The notes beneath the pieces are model-generated. The model did not search any database and had not been told where the DNA came from. It saw nothing but the letters and a program-made list of their open reading frames with translations. Below, in pieces: positions 23,856-35,716 of a stretch of 64,000 bases of DNA. Within the stretch, counting starts at the first letter, position 1. Each line of letters begins with the position of its first letter. The stretch comes from Stromatinia cepivora (Eukaryota > Ascomycota > Leotiomycetes > Helotiales > Sclerotiniaceae), in NCBI GenBank assembly GCA_014898415.1, contig RCTD01000006.1:2046001-2110000 (forward strand). The letters are read 5' to 3'. A program made the translations under genes and the position numbers.

Positions 23856-25276
23856 TTAATCCATTGATTCAGTAACACTCTCTTCAACATCTTCGTATCC
23901 ATCACTAGAATTTGTACCTCTTTTCGTAGAAGTACTTGCTGCCGCTATGTGTCGTGCATGATTATCCTTAATGATTTGTCCGCCCCCTTTTCTACCGAAG
24001 AAATCCTCTGTCCTGACTCCTCGAACATGCGATGAATCAACACTAGTCATAGACATACCACTTTCCCTTTGCTCTCTGATAAATTCTCGAACTGGAACCA
24101 TAGCGGCATCTCTGCATGCCTCCTTGATATCACTTCCTGACATACCAGCCATAACTCTTGTAAGATAGTCAATGTCGAAGTCGTTTGGATCAGTCTTGGT
24201 GTTTTTTAGTATCAAATCCAAAATCCGTCTTCTTTGCGAATTCGATGGTAATGAAACAGGGAATTTCTTAGGCATTCTTCGCAGAATCGCCTCGTCGATA
24301 TCTTGAATTCGATTTGTAGCACCGAGGATCATAATCCGATCTGGCAATCCACTCTTATTCGATGAAGTAAGTCCGTCCCAAAGTGTCATAAACCTAAACT
24401 TGTGAGCTAGAATTGCGAAGAATTGGAACAGTGTTACTTACTCTGCTTTCACCATACCACTAGCTTCATGTTCACCACTTCGTCTTTGTCCCAAAACCGC
24501 ATCTATCTCATCGATAAACACAATACTAGGTTGCAATTTCCGGGCTAAAGAAAACACTGCGCGAACAAGTTTATTTGAATCACCATACCACTTTTCTGTC
24601 AACGTCGAAATATGCAGGTTGATAAAGCAAGCTCCACTTTCATGCGCCAAAGCCTTTGCCAACATAGTTTTGCCGCATCCTGGAGGACCATATAGTAATA
24701 CACCGGAAGGTGCAGATAAAAGAGGGGACGAATGCGAATATAAATGAGGCATAGTAAGAGGGTAAATGACAGATTCCTTTAATTCTTCGATAATGTCGTC
24801 CAAGCCACCAATATCTACATAATATTAGCACTACCATATTACTATTTGAAAGAGGGTACGAACCGTCGAAGCCAACGGGTATATCTTCCGGGGCTACAAC
24901 TTCCATCGCAATTTGATTTTCATATTGGTCGAGGATTAAATCCTCTTTGCGGGGACGGCGCGACTTTCCCCTCCCCGAAACCGTTTCTTCTGAGTCTGAT
25001 TCATCATCACTACCCCTCCTATTTAATCTTCGAAGATTCGCCGCGGCTTTTAATCTTGCTTCTTCATGCTGCTCTTTCTCGGCATCGTTTTGAAAGGGTA
25101 GAGCTGGTATTAAACTCTTCGCGACATAGTAAAAAGAGGCCGTCTTAAAGTACCAGATACGTTAGTTGTTGCTGTAAAGTGCAGGGTGAAGAGCGTCCTG
25201 GCATACTCACAGAGACAACGATCAATAATAGATCCTGTAAGAGGCCATACTTCCTACTGTTACCATCCCCCATCAT
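23856..25276 (-). CDS. MSP1: Mitochondrial outer-membrane AAA ATPase MSP1
   Basis: 418 aa in four exons (25276-25211, 25143-24864, 24814-24442, 24393-23856), all joined in frame with GT/AG introns of 48-67 bp. A short N terminus carries one membrane anchor spanning the first splice ([11 protein letters not shown] then TASFYYVA). A basic linker follows, then the AAA domain: Walker A GPPGCGKT (158-165), Walker B IVFIDEID (213-220), sensor ILGATNR, and the RRMPKKF arginine region. Msp1/ATAD1 removes mislocalised tail-anchored proteins from the mitochondrial outer membrane and peroxisomes. The C terminus extends beyond yeast Msp1 with a Ser-rich acidic tail. Confidence 0.9.
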
Positions 25277-25805
25277 GACGCGCAAAGCTTAAAGAAAGGC
25301 CGAGCCACTAGATGTGTAGCTTGTTGATCCTTCTATAAGAATTGGTGAAGGATTAGAAAACTACAACTTCGAGCTTTTAGTTGTCGAAGGGAGAATCATA
25401 CAACTAATTACAAAGTCAAAATGGCGGCGGTTTTGTTCTAGCTTGTGGTGTGGCGTTTGTCTGGTGTCTACTAGGTAGTTCTAATGTGGCTTAACTGAAG
25501 TTTTAGCACGTGCTATTTTTGCAAGGATAAAATCCCGATAAGCCACACCTAGGTCAGCTTAGCTTTGTTTACATAAAGAGGCTTCCAAGTTCCCCCTCGA
25601 TTTTGGATGGAATTACCCGTTGCCCCGTCTCACTGTTTACACTTCAATAGCCCAACTGAAAGCCTCACCTGTCGCATTGAATCAGTCTAACGCATAGAAA
25701 TCTACCTTCTTCTGACGATATTCAACATAATACGGCTTCACCGCCGAAAGCGCGTTAATCTTTCAATTGTCTCGCGTCGCAATCAAAGCGCATTGTTTAC
25801 AATAA
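25277..25805. promoter_or_regulatory. Bidirectional promoter, MSP1 and CSM1
   Basis: A 529-bp gap between two divergent start codons must hold both promoters. I see no clear TATA box or named factor site that I would assert. Confidence 0.6.
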
Positions 25806-27491
25806 ATGTCGAAATACAAAAATTCAACGCTTGCAGGATTAATAGAATCAGACTCGGATGATGATCATTTGGTAGAGCACAACATGGCGAAAAAACAATC
25901 AGAAGATTCTACCGCTGCGAAGAAAGTGCGAGGAAGACCCAAGGCAGCACCGTCAAAAGTTACAAAAACAAAAGCTCCGGCACGTCGCACCAGTGGAAGG
26001 TTAAACGAAAAGACAACACCAGAACCATCGCCCCAGGCGAAAAGAGGGAAAAGAAATGTTTTGGCAGACAAGATTAATCGGTCGAAGGGTGCCGAAATGG
26101 AAGTGGAGCAAATCGATGAGACAGGAGACGTCACCATGGAGGATGCAGCTTCGGGCGATGAATTAGATGTTGAGGTTATTGCGGTAAAGGAATCCAAAGC
26201 CAAAGATACAAAGAAAACAGCTACGGCTCGAGGTAGAGCGGCCAAAGCAGTGATTCCAGAACCAGAAGTCGCAGAAGAAACTGTGGCACCCGTGGGCAAA
26301 AAAGGCCGACCTGGAAGAAAGGGGAAAGAAAAAGCACAGGAAGAGCCCGCCCTGGAGCAACAATCGCCTGAAAAGGTCATTCAAGAAACCCAAGTACCAG
26401 AGGTGGAAATGGAAATGGAAGTAGATATCGAAGAAGATTCGATACTTGCAAATAGCATACCTGAGGTTAAAAGGAAAGAATCTCGCCCATATAACGACTC
26501 TCGACGGCGACAAATGCCCGTATCGCGGCATCGAGCTGGCAGTGCATCGGATACGGAGAGGAACGAGCCAGCTGTCAGACGAAGACTTGGTGAACTTACA
26601 AAAAAGCTTGAGAATGTGGAAGGGAAATATCAGGATCTTCAAGAGGTTGGGGTCAAGGAAGCCGAAAAAACATTTGACCGATACAAGAAAGCAGCGGAGG
26701 AAAAGACAAAAAGTAAAAAGACCTAACCCCTTCAATCCGCCAGCTACTAACTTTGAGTAGCCTCAAATGAACTTATCGCTTCGCTGAAAGCTCATTTGGC
26801 GACTCAAACTTCTTTAGCAAAAGAAACTCGAAGTCTGAAGAAAACAATCGAATCGCAAGATGCATTAGTGACGAATTTGCAAGCCCAAATTAATCAATTA
26901 GAGTTGGCTTTATCAGAGGCACAGGTTGAAAATAAAACCCTATCTACCAAGCTTGCAGCAAGTCGCAAGATAACGGCGTCATACGAGAGCGCAAATGTCA
27001 AAGTTCCAGGTAGCGCTATAAAAGCCAATGGTGGCATGCGCATGATTGGAAGTCAAGAGGCGGCTCAAGCCGCACAAGCCGCTCAATTGAAAGAAGATCT
27101 ATACAGTGATTTGACCGGATTAATTATACGAGGGGTCAAGCGAGAAGCGGAAGAAGATGTCTTTGACTGTATTCAGACTGGTCGTAACGGCAGTAAGTTG
27201 CGCTAAGCCTTGTTCACATGATAACTTCATACTAATTGTGTAACAACAGCTCTTCACTTCAAACTGGGTGTTGAAAACGAAAAAATGGCAAACGGCGATG
27301 CGGATTGCCAATACACACCACTCCTAGATCCCAGCAGAGATAAACCATTACTAGAATTGTTGCCAGACTATCTTGTAGACGAGATAGAATTTCCAAGACC
27401 ACAAGCTGCTAGGTTTTATGCACGGATTACCAGAGCACTTACGGAAAAACCTGCAAGTATAGGTGGACCTGTAGAGGAAAGTGATGAGTAG
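25806..27491 (+). CDS. CSM1: Csm1/Pcs1 monopolin-type chromosome segregation protein
   Basis: 526 aa in three exons (25806-26712, 26761-27192, 27250-27491). Intron 1 has a perfect TACTAAC. The first 240 residues are basic, disordered and Lys/Pro-rich with RGRPK and KGRPGRKGK AT-hook-like motifs. A long coiled coil follows (about 270-395, LGELTKKLENVEGKYQDL through the exon 2 heptads). The C-terminal globular domain (DLYSDLTGLIIRGVKREAEE then FKLGV, and YLVDEIEFPRPQAARFYARI) matches the Csm1/Pcs1 family. In yeasts these proteins clamp kinetochore microtubule sites or sister kinetochores (monopolin) and help organise rDNA. The first 300 residues are far longer than in budding yeast Csm1. Confidence 0.88.
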
Positions 27492-28189
27492 ACTACAAAT
27501 TATATTTGGCGTTAATTTAGCGGCTATCTTCAAGGGAGAAGGAATGAGGTGTTTGGGAGTGAAGGACACATCTATTGAATGTTTGAGGAACAACAGTTTT
27601 TATGAATTGATACCTGTCTATATGATACCTGTACATCCGCTAGTTTTTCTTTGATACGAGTCGATTACAATCTATATATATAACTATTCTACTACGTGTT
27701 AAGAAGATGCCATGTTTTAATGTCCAAATCCAAACCGAACAACCCACCTATGGTAATCAGTCTTGGTGCCTGCTACTATGCTAACTATGGCACTGGTCAA
27801 ATGCAGCTCGTACTTTGAGATAAGATGGATTTTTTGGCAAAGACGCGCCTATGACAATGCCTGGACATTGTGTTCAATATGACTTGCATCCCTCAAGTCC
27901 CCCGATCGCACACCAGATGAGGACGGAGTTCGCCCTTTTCCAGGAAATCGAATCTGAATATGTTGTCCACTGAGTATGCTGCACAGAAATAAAGCGAAGT
28001 CATCTTGCATTCTATCTGATACACATCTATTTTCATCATAGTTACTTGTAGCAACTGTTATTCAATAAATAAATGATGATAGTGTGTAACTAACATGATG
28101 GCAAACACGGGAATATCAAAAGCGCCACTGTCGAGTCAGCCCTGGAACTAGAGAGTAGGATATCATATCACTGGCAACTGGTCTGCCCG
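27492..28189. other. Intergenic, 3' of CSM1
   Basis: About 700 bp of normal composition with no supported gene, ending at the target duplication of the next element. Confidence 0.5.
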
Positions 28190-28458
28190 TAGGCTGCGCA
28201 ACAGGTACCCGCAAGGCGGATAATGACTCTAACGGATTATCCGCCGGGTATTCGTTTACAGATCAGATTATTTATATATATCAATAGATTATTTATAGAT
28301 TATTTACAAATTATTTATGAATTATTTGTTTATCTATAAATTATCTATTTATTTGTAAATTAGTGGATTATCTATAAGTAGATAAATAATTTATAGATTA
28401 TTTGTAAATTATCTATAGATTATTTGCAGATTATTTGTGGATTATTTGTATAAATAAT

Positions 28459-28895
28459 TTTTATATTAATCTTTATATTAATCTTTATATTAATCTTTAT
28501 ATTAATCTTTATATTAATCTTTATATTAATCTTTATATTAATCTTTATATTAATCTGTCACGGAAAGCCCCGCAATCCCCTGTATCTTATGAAGGATCAA
28601 AGCGTATGCTTTCCAATCGGAATGAAGGATCTACTAGCCCTTACCAATCCACCAATTGATAAGGTGATCCTGATATACTAATAAACAAAGATCTAGCCTA
28701 ATTAAGGTGCATATCGGCTAGATAACCACTCATTTGTTCTATATATACAGCTCTTGATTCATATAATCAAGGGCAAGTCATTCAATTCTTTTACTCTACC
28801 AATCACGTGTACCACCTATTCAACGATCCCTGAAAGTGCTGTGTAATCATACTATCCCGTGATATAATCTTTATATTAATCTTTATATTAATCTT
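28459..28895. repeat. 12-bp tandem array split by an LTR
   Basis: About eight units of TTTATATTAATC run from 28459 to the LTR at 28556, and two to three further units continue after it at 28865. The LTR therefore inserted into the array. The open frame through it (INLYINLY repeats) is a by-product of the 12-bp unit. Confidence 0.85.
28556..28864. mobile_element. Solo LTR, family C
   Basis: 309 bp from TGTCACGG to CCGTGATA, flanked by a perfect 5-bp duplication TAATC (28551-28555 and 28865-28869). It is uninterrupted, so it also shows the empty target (GGATCTACTAGCCC) of the B element that splits the other copy at 2389-5040. Differences between the copies are mainly C/T or G/A. Confidence 0.92.
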
Positions 28896-28934
28896 ATATA
28901 ATAAATATATATAAAATATAAATAATTTATAAAT

Positions 28935-29060
28935 CTATAAATAATCTATAAATAATTTATAAATAATCTATAAATAATTTATAAATAATCTATAAATAAT
29001 TTATAAATAATCTATAAATAATTTATAAATAATCTATAAATAATTTATAAATAATCTATA
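28935..29060. repeat. 22-bp tandem array
   Basis: AATAATCTATAAATAATTTA-type units repeat about six times with little variation, inside the hAT-like element. Confidence 0.8.
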
Positions 29061-29354
29061 AATAATTTGTAAATAATTTGTGGATTATTTGTTTATCTGT
29101 GGATAAACGTATTATCTGTAAATAATTTGTAAATAATTTATGAATTATTTATCTATTCATAAATAATCTATTAATTTGTGGATAGATGGATAATCCACAA
29201 ATAATCTGCGAGTATTCGTTTACAGATCGGATTATTTTAAAACTTTAACGGATAATCTGTGAAACAGATAGGTCATTCAACGGGTAATCCATGGGGCGGA
29301 TTATCTGCGGGTACCTGCGGGTTGCGGGTAATTTATGCGCAGTCTATCTGCCCG

Positions 29355-30249
29355 TAGATGTACTTGATAGGATGTAAGCAGCAGATTCTATAATCTAGAT
29401 CCTAAGTACCAAATCGTTCGAATAGACCTCCACCAGCTAATAAACGGATTCATGGTGTGCAGGGTATCCAAGTTTTCAATTTTTGAGAAGGTTTAGACTT
29501 TTGAGCACAAATAATTCTTTCAAATGGTTTCAATACTCCAAATGGATTTATTCCTTCAAATTTTATGAATATTTGATTATAATTCAATAATCCAAATGAT
29601 TTGAATATTTTAGTTGAATTCAACAATTCAAAGGTTTCGTATTGTCAGACTTGCAGTCCGAACTATTGGATGCCCTGGTGGTATGCTTCCCACCTCCCAA
29701 AAATCATCATTAATCCAAATTTCAATCCTTTCGTTCAAAAATCTATGGTCTCATTGTCTGGCCTGTAGTGAGAAATGCTCTAAGGTATCAGGGCGTAGAA
29801 AGAAGGATTTCGAGAGTCTCCTCGGGTCAACTTCTTCCTATCATTTTAAGTCCGTACACCCATTGTGCTCCTGAAGGGAGGGGAGATCCCCTCCCGTATA
29901 AGACAGCCCCCACGTATACTCGTGATAGAATATGACAGGTCCCGGGTTTTAAGACTGGTTGGGCCTCTGTCTTTTGCCAATATGGTTGTATTAATCAGGG
30001 TTTCGATGTTGTGTGTGTGAGGAAGATGCATCAATCTCTTACCTATATGACTATTTCAAAGGCTGAAGAAGTTTTGACGTTCCCCTCTAGCGTGCACAGA
30101 CACATTTTTGAATCTGGTTAGTCAGCCTTTCGCAAACCCCACCAAAAAACAAAGGAGTGAACAAAACTTCAAAATCAAGAGGTCCCGGCCAAAATATTTA
30201 ATACCAAAAGCTTTCCAAATGGAAGGGCAGTCATATTGGCAAAAGACGA
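29355..30249. other. Intergenic with tRNA fragment and hairpin
   Basis: No protein gene supported. It contains the decayed tRNA fragment at 29908-29984. Just before that is an inverted repeat GGGAGGGGA-GA-TCCCCTCCC at 29876-29895 that could form a strong hairpin. Confidence 0.5.
29908..29984 (+). pseudogene. Partial, mutated tRNA-Pro copy
   Basis: 77 bp match, in inverted orientation, the 3' part of the tRNA at 30250-30351 (30232-30308). The match covers half of its intron, the T arm region, the acceptor end and 18 bp of 3' flank (CTTTTGCCAATATG). The T arm and acceptor have several changes, mostly transitions, and the 5' half of the tRNA is absent. Shared flank shows a DNA duplication rather than reverse transcription of the tRNA. 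Confidence 0.7.
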
Positions 30250-30351
30250 GGGCCCGACCGGGATTTGAACCCGGGACCTGTCACATTCTATCACGAGTAT
30301 ACGTGGGGAGAGTATCCCGAAGCAACAATCATTCTACTAGACCATCGGGCC
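30250..30351 (-). tRNA. tRNA-Pro (CGG) with intron
   Basis: Read on the minus strand, acceptor GGCCCGA pairs with TCGGGCC. The D-arm region has the A-box-like TGGTCTAGTAG. The anticodon loop is TT-CGG-G, and a roughly 30-nt intron starts one base after the anticodon, the canonical position. The T arm is CCGGG-TTCAAAT-CCCGG. The anticodon stem GTTGC/GTGAC keeps a compensated G-C pair but has two G-U pairs, and one of the D-loop GG is changed. The gene is thus probably functional but somewhat decayed. It decodes CCG (and by itself not CCA). Confidence 0.7.
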
Positions 30352-31053
30352 ATCAATGTTTGAATGAGTGTCGTGTCCACTGTTTGAATATATCAATGTC
30401 CAGAGCGTAGTGGAATAGAGTTGTCCGAATCGGCTGCACAATCGGATACTCCACATCCGGGAGGAAGAGAAATCCCGTTAGGCAATCTAATACCCCATTC
30501 CGATATTCACTCTGAATACAATCTGTCGGTTTATGTTGGACCAATCTCAATCTCAATGTCTATGAAGAACAGAGGCAAATGTACTTCGTCGAATCGCAAA
30601 CCGCAGGCTATGAAAATTATTCGTTGATTTTTTACGAAATTATGAAAATTAGTTTAATTTTGGCGTGTCACTCGCTTAGTTTGGGTCTGATGAAGGGGCA
30701 CCGAGGCATCATCAGAGTGGATTTTGTGGGGAAAATAAGCTCCCATGCACGAAACAATTTTGGCGCAAGGCAAAACATGCATCAAGGCTGACACCTCGAG
30801 AGGTATCAAAATATTCATTCATGTATGAGGTTTCTTCATATGATATCATGGCTCACATGGTAGCAATTATATCGCAATTCACTGCTAATTTCTTTCAAAG
30901 GTAATAATAACTAACGCTTTGACCTTTAAACATCCCAGATAGTCACCTATCTTGGCCATCATGATTTTGGAACGACTCATTTTAATGAAAATGGGACCAA
31001 AATCGGCGGGTTGACACCACTGAAATTGATCATCAATTAACAATTAAGCACAA
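30352..31053. other. Intergenic upstream of next gene
   Basis: About 700 bp with no supported gene; the promoter of the following gene. Short frames here lack ATG starts or domains. Confidence 0.45.
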
Positions 31054-32946
31054 ATGAATTCTTATTCACCCCCACCAGCATACAGTGAGACCTACGAGTC
31101 ACCACGGCCTCGCGATGCAGCGAAGCCCTCTCAAATTAGGCGCAAGCCTTTAACACCTAGGTCAAAGACAGCAACGTCTTCGGAAAGCGATATCAATACT
31201 TCGACGAAGCATGGTCATGATATACAGGGAAATGCGAAAACGGAGGGACATGATTATATCAACCATGCCGCAGCTCCAGTATCAACACTGCAAGCAGTTT
31301 ATCCTAAAGTCGCGGACTTCGAAACCCACCAAATTACCCAAACGAGTACGAACATTGAAAGGACGATTTGTGCCCCGGCAGGCCCGCAACGTTTACCATC
31401 CTCCGAAATTCTCTCCAATATTACAATCGAGACTTCCTCAGAACCAACCTCCACTCCAATTGCCTCATTCTACGTCTCCAACGCATTTCGAGAAGCACGA
31501 CATTTTGCTGGGGGACTCATAGCGCATCCATCAGAAAGTACAAAACACTTTTCTATTCTACGGCATTCACACGGCTTGGTATTTTATCAAGGCTGTTCTA
31601 CAACTCTTGCCGTCTCAATCTTCTCCGATGCACCTTTACCAGCAGGTCGGCAGGTATGGCTACAAAACAAGGGGTGGTCGGGAAATACTGGGATGCGCTT
31701 GAAAGCTTTTGTAGGGAACAATGGCAGTTGGCTCAATGTTACACCAGAAATGCCTATTTCGGCAGACCAGTTAAAAGAAAGCGATGAGCGAGCCTGGCAA
31801 CGAGACATTAAGAAATTTTTGAAGAAAACCAAATATTCAAAACATATATTGCGCGAGACTCTTGTCGTCCGCATACCGGTCGAGGCAAGCGATGGGTATT
31901 TCCACCTCGTACTTTGTTCTGACGATAAGAAAAAAGTTTTATGTCCAAGTCCTGTGTTTCGTATTCTTTCTGCTTCGACCAGTCCTTCTTCAGTAAGAGG
32001 TGCTAGTTTGAGTACTTTACCCTTGGAGCTTGGTGCTATGGCTATGGCTGCTTATGCCAATAATACAATTGGAAGAATGATTTCTCCAGCTACATCTGCT
32101 GCTGAAAAAGTTGTTCAACCTTTTATGCCTTCTGTAGCCAAGAAGGAAGCGACTATGGCACTTTATGGAAAAGGTGGGGCGGGGGATATGGTTAGATCTA
32201 CCGTCGTGAATGGAAATATTCGATATCAAGGAGTAAGAAGTTTCTCATACAATCAAGCTGGAAGTGGAGATAATGAGTTGGGTCCAAGACCTCCATATCC
32301 CATTTATTTCGTAGCACGATCGGAGATCCAAATACGAGATGGAGATTATTTCAGTATGCCCACCATGAAGTTATCAGGCATTGCAGAACACATTTCTCAT
32401 CAACTTCGAGGTCATTATTTCGCATGGGTACGGCAGCGTCCTGTTAGAGGACAAGAGAATACCGATACGAATATCTGGTCTCAAACTGTAATATCATCAT
32501 TACCAATCCAGGCTTCTGATATGAATAAAGCTACAATCGTCCAAGCCAGCAAAAGAATCTTCAAAATCCATTTCATATCCGATTTCTTCGAGGCCCAAGC
32601 CTACAATGGCCAGAATATCGATATTAAAATCATGGGATTTCTACGTCCTGATACTACTTTTCATTCTCCTCTAAATGATGTAAGATTAGAAGAAGAATTG
32701 GTAGCTTCACTTAATGATATTATATTCGCACAACAAATTCTTGATGGACCAGTTTTTGCACCGGAGATCGAGGATATGCAAAGGAGGGGACTGCATGAGA
32801 GAGCTATAACTGGATATGCGGATGTGAGGTTGAGGGCTCAGAGGGGGGTTGATAGGGTGCCGTTGTGGAGGGTAGGGCTGAGGGTTGAGGGAGATAGGTT
32901 GAGGGATAGCGGGGTGGGGACTAATGGGTTTTTTGTTGTGAGGTGA
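31054..32946 (+). CDS. Conserved 630-aa fungal protein, function unknown
   Basis: A single intronless frame from ATG to TGA. The N terminus is disordered and starts with a PPPAY-type proline motif (SPPPAYSETYESP), a possible WW-domain or Rsp5-type ubiquitin-ligase contact. The core from about 140 to 320 is a beta-rich segment (FSILRHSHGLVFYQGCSTT, WLQNKGWSGNTGMRLKAFVG). A second beta-rich part lies from about 400 (PYPIYFVARSEIQIRDGDYF). The overall plan of PPxY tail plus two beta-sandwich-like halves recalls arrestin-like proteins. I recall related fungal proteins being labelled 'LipA and NB-ARC domain protein', but I see no P-loop here. Function left open. Confidence 0.8.
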   Translation: MNSYSPPPAYSETYESPRPRDAAKPSQIRRKPLTPRSKTATSSESDINTSTKHGHDIQGNAKTEGHDYINHAAAPVSTLQAVYPKVADFETHQITQTSTNIERTICAPAGPQRLPSSEILSNITIETSSEPTSTPIASFYVSNAFREARHFAGGLIAHPSESTKHFSILRHSHGLVFYQGCSTTLAVSIFSDAPLPAGRQVWLQNKGWSGNTGMRLKAFVGNNGSWLNVTPEMPISADQLKESDERAWQRDIKKFLKKTKYSKHILRETLVVRIPVEASDGYFHLVLCSDDKKKVLCPSPVFRILSASTSPSSVRGASLSTLPLELGAMAMAAYANNTIGRMISPATSAAEKVVQPFMPSVAKKEATMALYGKGGAGDMVRSTVVNGNIRYQGVRSFSYNQAGSGDNELGPRPPYPIYFVARSEIQIRDGDYFSMPTMKLSGIAEHISHQLRGHYFAWVRQRPVRGQENTDTNIWSQTVISSLPIQASDMNKATIVQASKRIFKIHFISDFFEAQAYNGQNIDIKIMGFLRPDTTFHSPLNDVRLEEELVASLNDIIFAQQILDGPVFAPEIEDMQRRGLHERAITGYADVRLRAQRGVDRVPLWRVGLRVEGDRLRDSGVGTNGFFVVR

Positions 32947-35716
32947 TGTGAGTGTGAGGAGGCTGGGTTGGGATCGAGATGGGTTGTAGGGGCGGTGGTT
33001 GGCGGCATAGTTTATTATTTAATATCTAATTAGGGGGAATGTGTACATAAGAGGACATCCTAAGTAAATGTCCGAGGATCGAATAGAAATCTGTTTGGTT
33101 TTTAATGTTCGAATCAAATTGTGACAATGGTTTTCCTTGATTTGGCGCTGCGTTATTTCCTTTTCGCCGGCTCCCTTCTCTGCGAATGTAGGCACTGCTT
33201 TTTTCCAAGCCAGGAGTAAACACGCCTAGTAGCCTTGCGTACCCCTAAGCCATCCTTCGGGTATCATGACATGCCATGCGTCACTCTGAGCATTTCCATA
33301 AAATAAGACATCAATTCAGTAGAAGTTTATTCAAAAGTTTGATATCTGAGTATATTCCAACCCGTCTCTCCATCTCTCCATATTTTTCGTCCCGAACTCA
33401 GACTATAAAACACAATGGGGAAACCAAGAAATAGTAGATGAGTTCGATAGGGAAGGATTCATAGTTCACTTCTTGAGTATCTATCCTCTCTATCCTCTCT
33501 GCATTCCAGCCAGAAATTCAAAGAATCACACTTCCTCAATGACTTTAGATAATAGATATATCTTTGAAATAATATAAACACAATCAATCCAGGGGGCAAG
33601 GATCCCTCAAGGAACTCAGAATAAGAAAAGACACCTCCTATGCGATTGAGACGTAACGTAGTGCATTCGAAAATAACTGAAGTGATATCATGTTTCATGG
33701 CTTGAAAGTTATTTTCTGTTCCAGATTTTGGGATGCCCGGTCAATGACTCAATGTGATGTATGATTTGCAGGTAGTGCTACGCTTACCTTTCTTACTATA
33801 TATTTCAGGGGTTGTCTAATGCCTTTGGAACTGTATCATACCTCATTTGCACGCTTGAGATTCTGGGCTGCAAACCCCCACTTTGCGTGAGTTCGTCTAT
33901 CAGATAATAGCGGTTATATTACCGTTGTTGGAATATATGTACTATGTAATGTAATATCCTTGATATATCTCAAGACAATCAATCTCGTGGCGCTCTCGCC
34001 AATATACTAGATTTTCTAGTACATTGCTTAATGGGGGAAAATTGCCATGCAGACTTTCGTGTCGTTGAAAATGCAAGAGTAAACCCCTGATATAGAACTT
34101 ACTGGCTGATTTAAAGACTCTATAAGCGGAAAGGATATTATCTTTATCTGGCTGGATGATGGTGCTCCTGCATCGTTTCTCCTCTGTCGTCAAATCCGTC
34201 TAATGTGTCTTTCAGATTATTAATTACTTCACAGCTCACTTGCCATCTTCTTTTATGTAAACTAAATTTGCAAATTTGACATTCACTTGCTTTAGATAGA
34301 AGTGCTCTGAGGTCTCAGGACTGGAATCTCGGGGCTATGACTAGCAGGTACCAGGTTAGACACTATTAAAGAAACCACGTGGTATATTCATGAAGCAGTT
34401 CTAGAATTTCATTTCATATACTTACTGTCAATGCCATGATGGTAAAAATCACATAGTTAGAGAACCATATTTCGTAATTAATCAACCCTGATATCATATC
34501 AACATATCATGAACTCTATCCCGGACATCTACAGTATCGCATGATGAAGCAATACTAATCAGAAGAGTTAAACATATTCATGATTCATGATTCAGAATTC
34601 ATAGACCTTAATACTAAATAAAATTCGAAAATATAACCCATCATCTTTTTAAACTAACCATTAAATAACCTTAATATCGAATGTAAGATCTTATAATCGA
34701 AGGAATTCTACCCTTCATTCTCTTCATTCTCTTCATTTCCTCTCCCCCAGATTTCCTCTCCCTCTCCCTCACCCCCCCACTACGATCCAACCCCGTCAAT
34801 CCCATCAAAAAAACAGCAAACATGCATCCCACAACACATAAGAAAACCTCACAAAATTAATAAAAAGTATTTCTTTCTCATTCCTATCTAACTACCTAGT
34901 ATTTCCCATTCCCACTTCACATCTCTAGCTAAGTAAAGAACCACCTTCCCAATACCATCATCCCATTTTATGAACATTCTTCAATCTCAGAATCAGATGA
35001 ATAAGTTATCAGACCCAGCAAAATATCCCTTCCCTCCTCATCCACAATCTCCAGAATCTCATTGCTGAATAAAAGTAAACCCAATCAATCAATCAATCAC
35101 CCAGCCAGACCACTCAAATGGTAGGATGATGTAAAATGTCGAATCGATTCAAAGCACAGCTCTTCATTAGCTCAATAATATCTTATGCTAACCATTTGAA
35201 ATTCCTCTATCATCGATTCATCTCACTTCTCTGCCCCAGGTCTCTCTGACTTCCCATCAATGACTAGCATCGAAACCTGAAAGTCTCAGCTCACACCTAA
35301 CTTTTTCCTAAGAAAGAAAGGTATCTCAAAAGTAAAAAAGCTCCGTCGTAGAAATGAAGAATGTTCATAGATACACATTACTGTTATTAGCCCATGTAAT
35401 AAGTGTATTAATATTGCTTGTGAACTCCTCCGAAAAAACAACATCAAAAAGAAAATACAAACACCATCCACGAAAATATTGCAAACTCGGTGAAAAGGAG
35501 TGAAGAAGGAAAATATTGAACAATTTGCTCAACGATGAGATGAAAATGCGTCAATAGAAGCTTGTGTACATTCGTCATTCTGTTCATATCGAATTTTATC
35601 TGATGGATCCAGTTCCCAATTGCGCCATATGTTAGACCCTATCTTTATACTTGAAGGAAGTCTATACTGAGGCATAGATAATCTAATCACCCCTATTTGA
35701 TAGATAGGTATGTGAA
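32947..35716. other. 2.8-kb intergenic region between convergent genes
   Basis: No convincing gene on either strand: frames are short and have no domains. A pyrimidine-rich stretch (TCTCTTCATTTCC..., CCCTCTCCCTC) lies around 34710-34780. Long 3' UTRs or a non-coding RNA could be here, but nothing in the sequence proves it. Confidence 0.4.

Larger units (their letters stand above)
28190..29346. mobile_element. hAT-like non-autonomous element with nested LTR
   Basis: Inverted ends TAGGCTGCGCA and TGCGCAGTCTA (one mismatch) are flanked by a perfect 8-bp duplication TCTGCCCG (28182-28189 and 29347-29354). An 8-bp duplication and short (C/T)AG-type termini are hAT characteristics. Inside the ends are GGATAATCC/GGATTATCC-rich subterminal repeats, then AT-rich arrays. 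No transposase is present. A family C solo LTR sits inside, so the element itself is about 843 bp. The element at 44004-44388 belongs to the same family. Confidence 0.8.

Noticed and set aside
28435..28659. Frame with INLY repeats
   Set aside because: It is the translation of the 12-bp tandem array and runs into the solo LTR.
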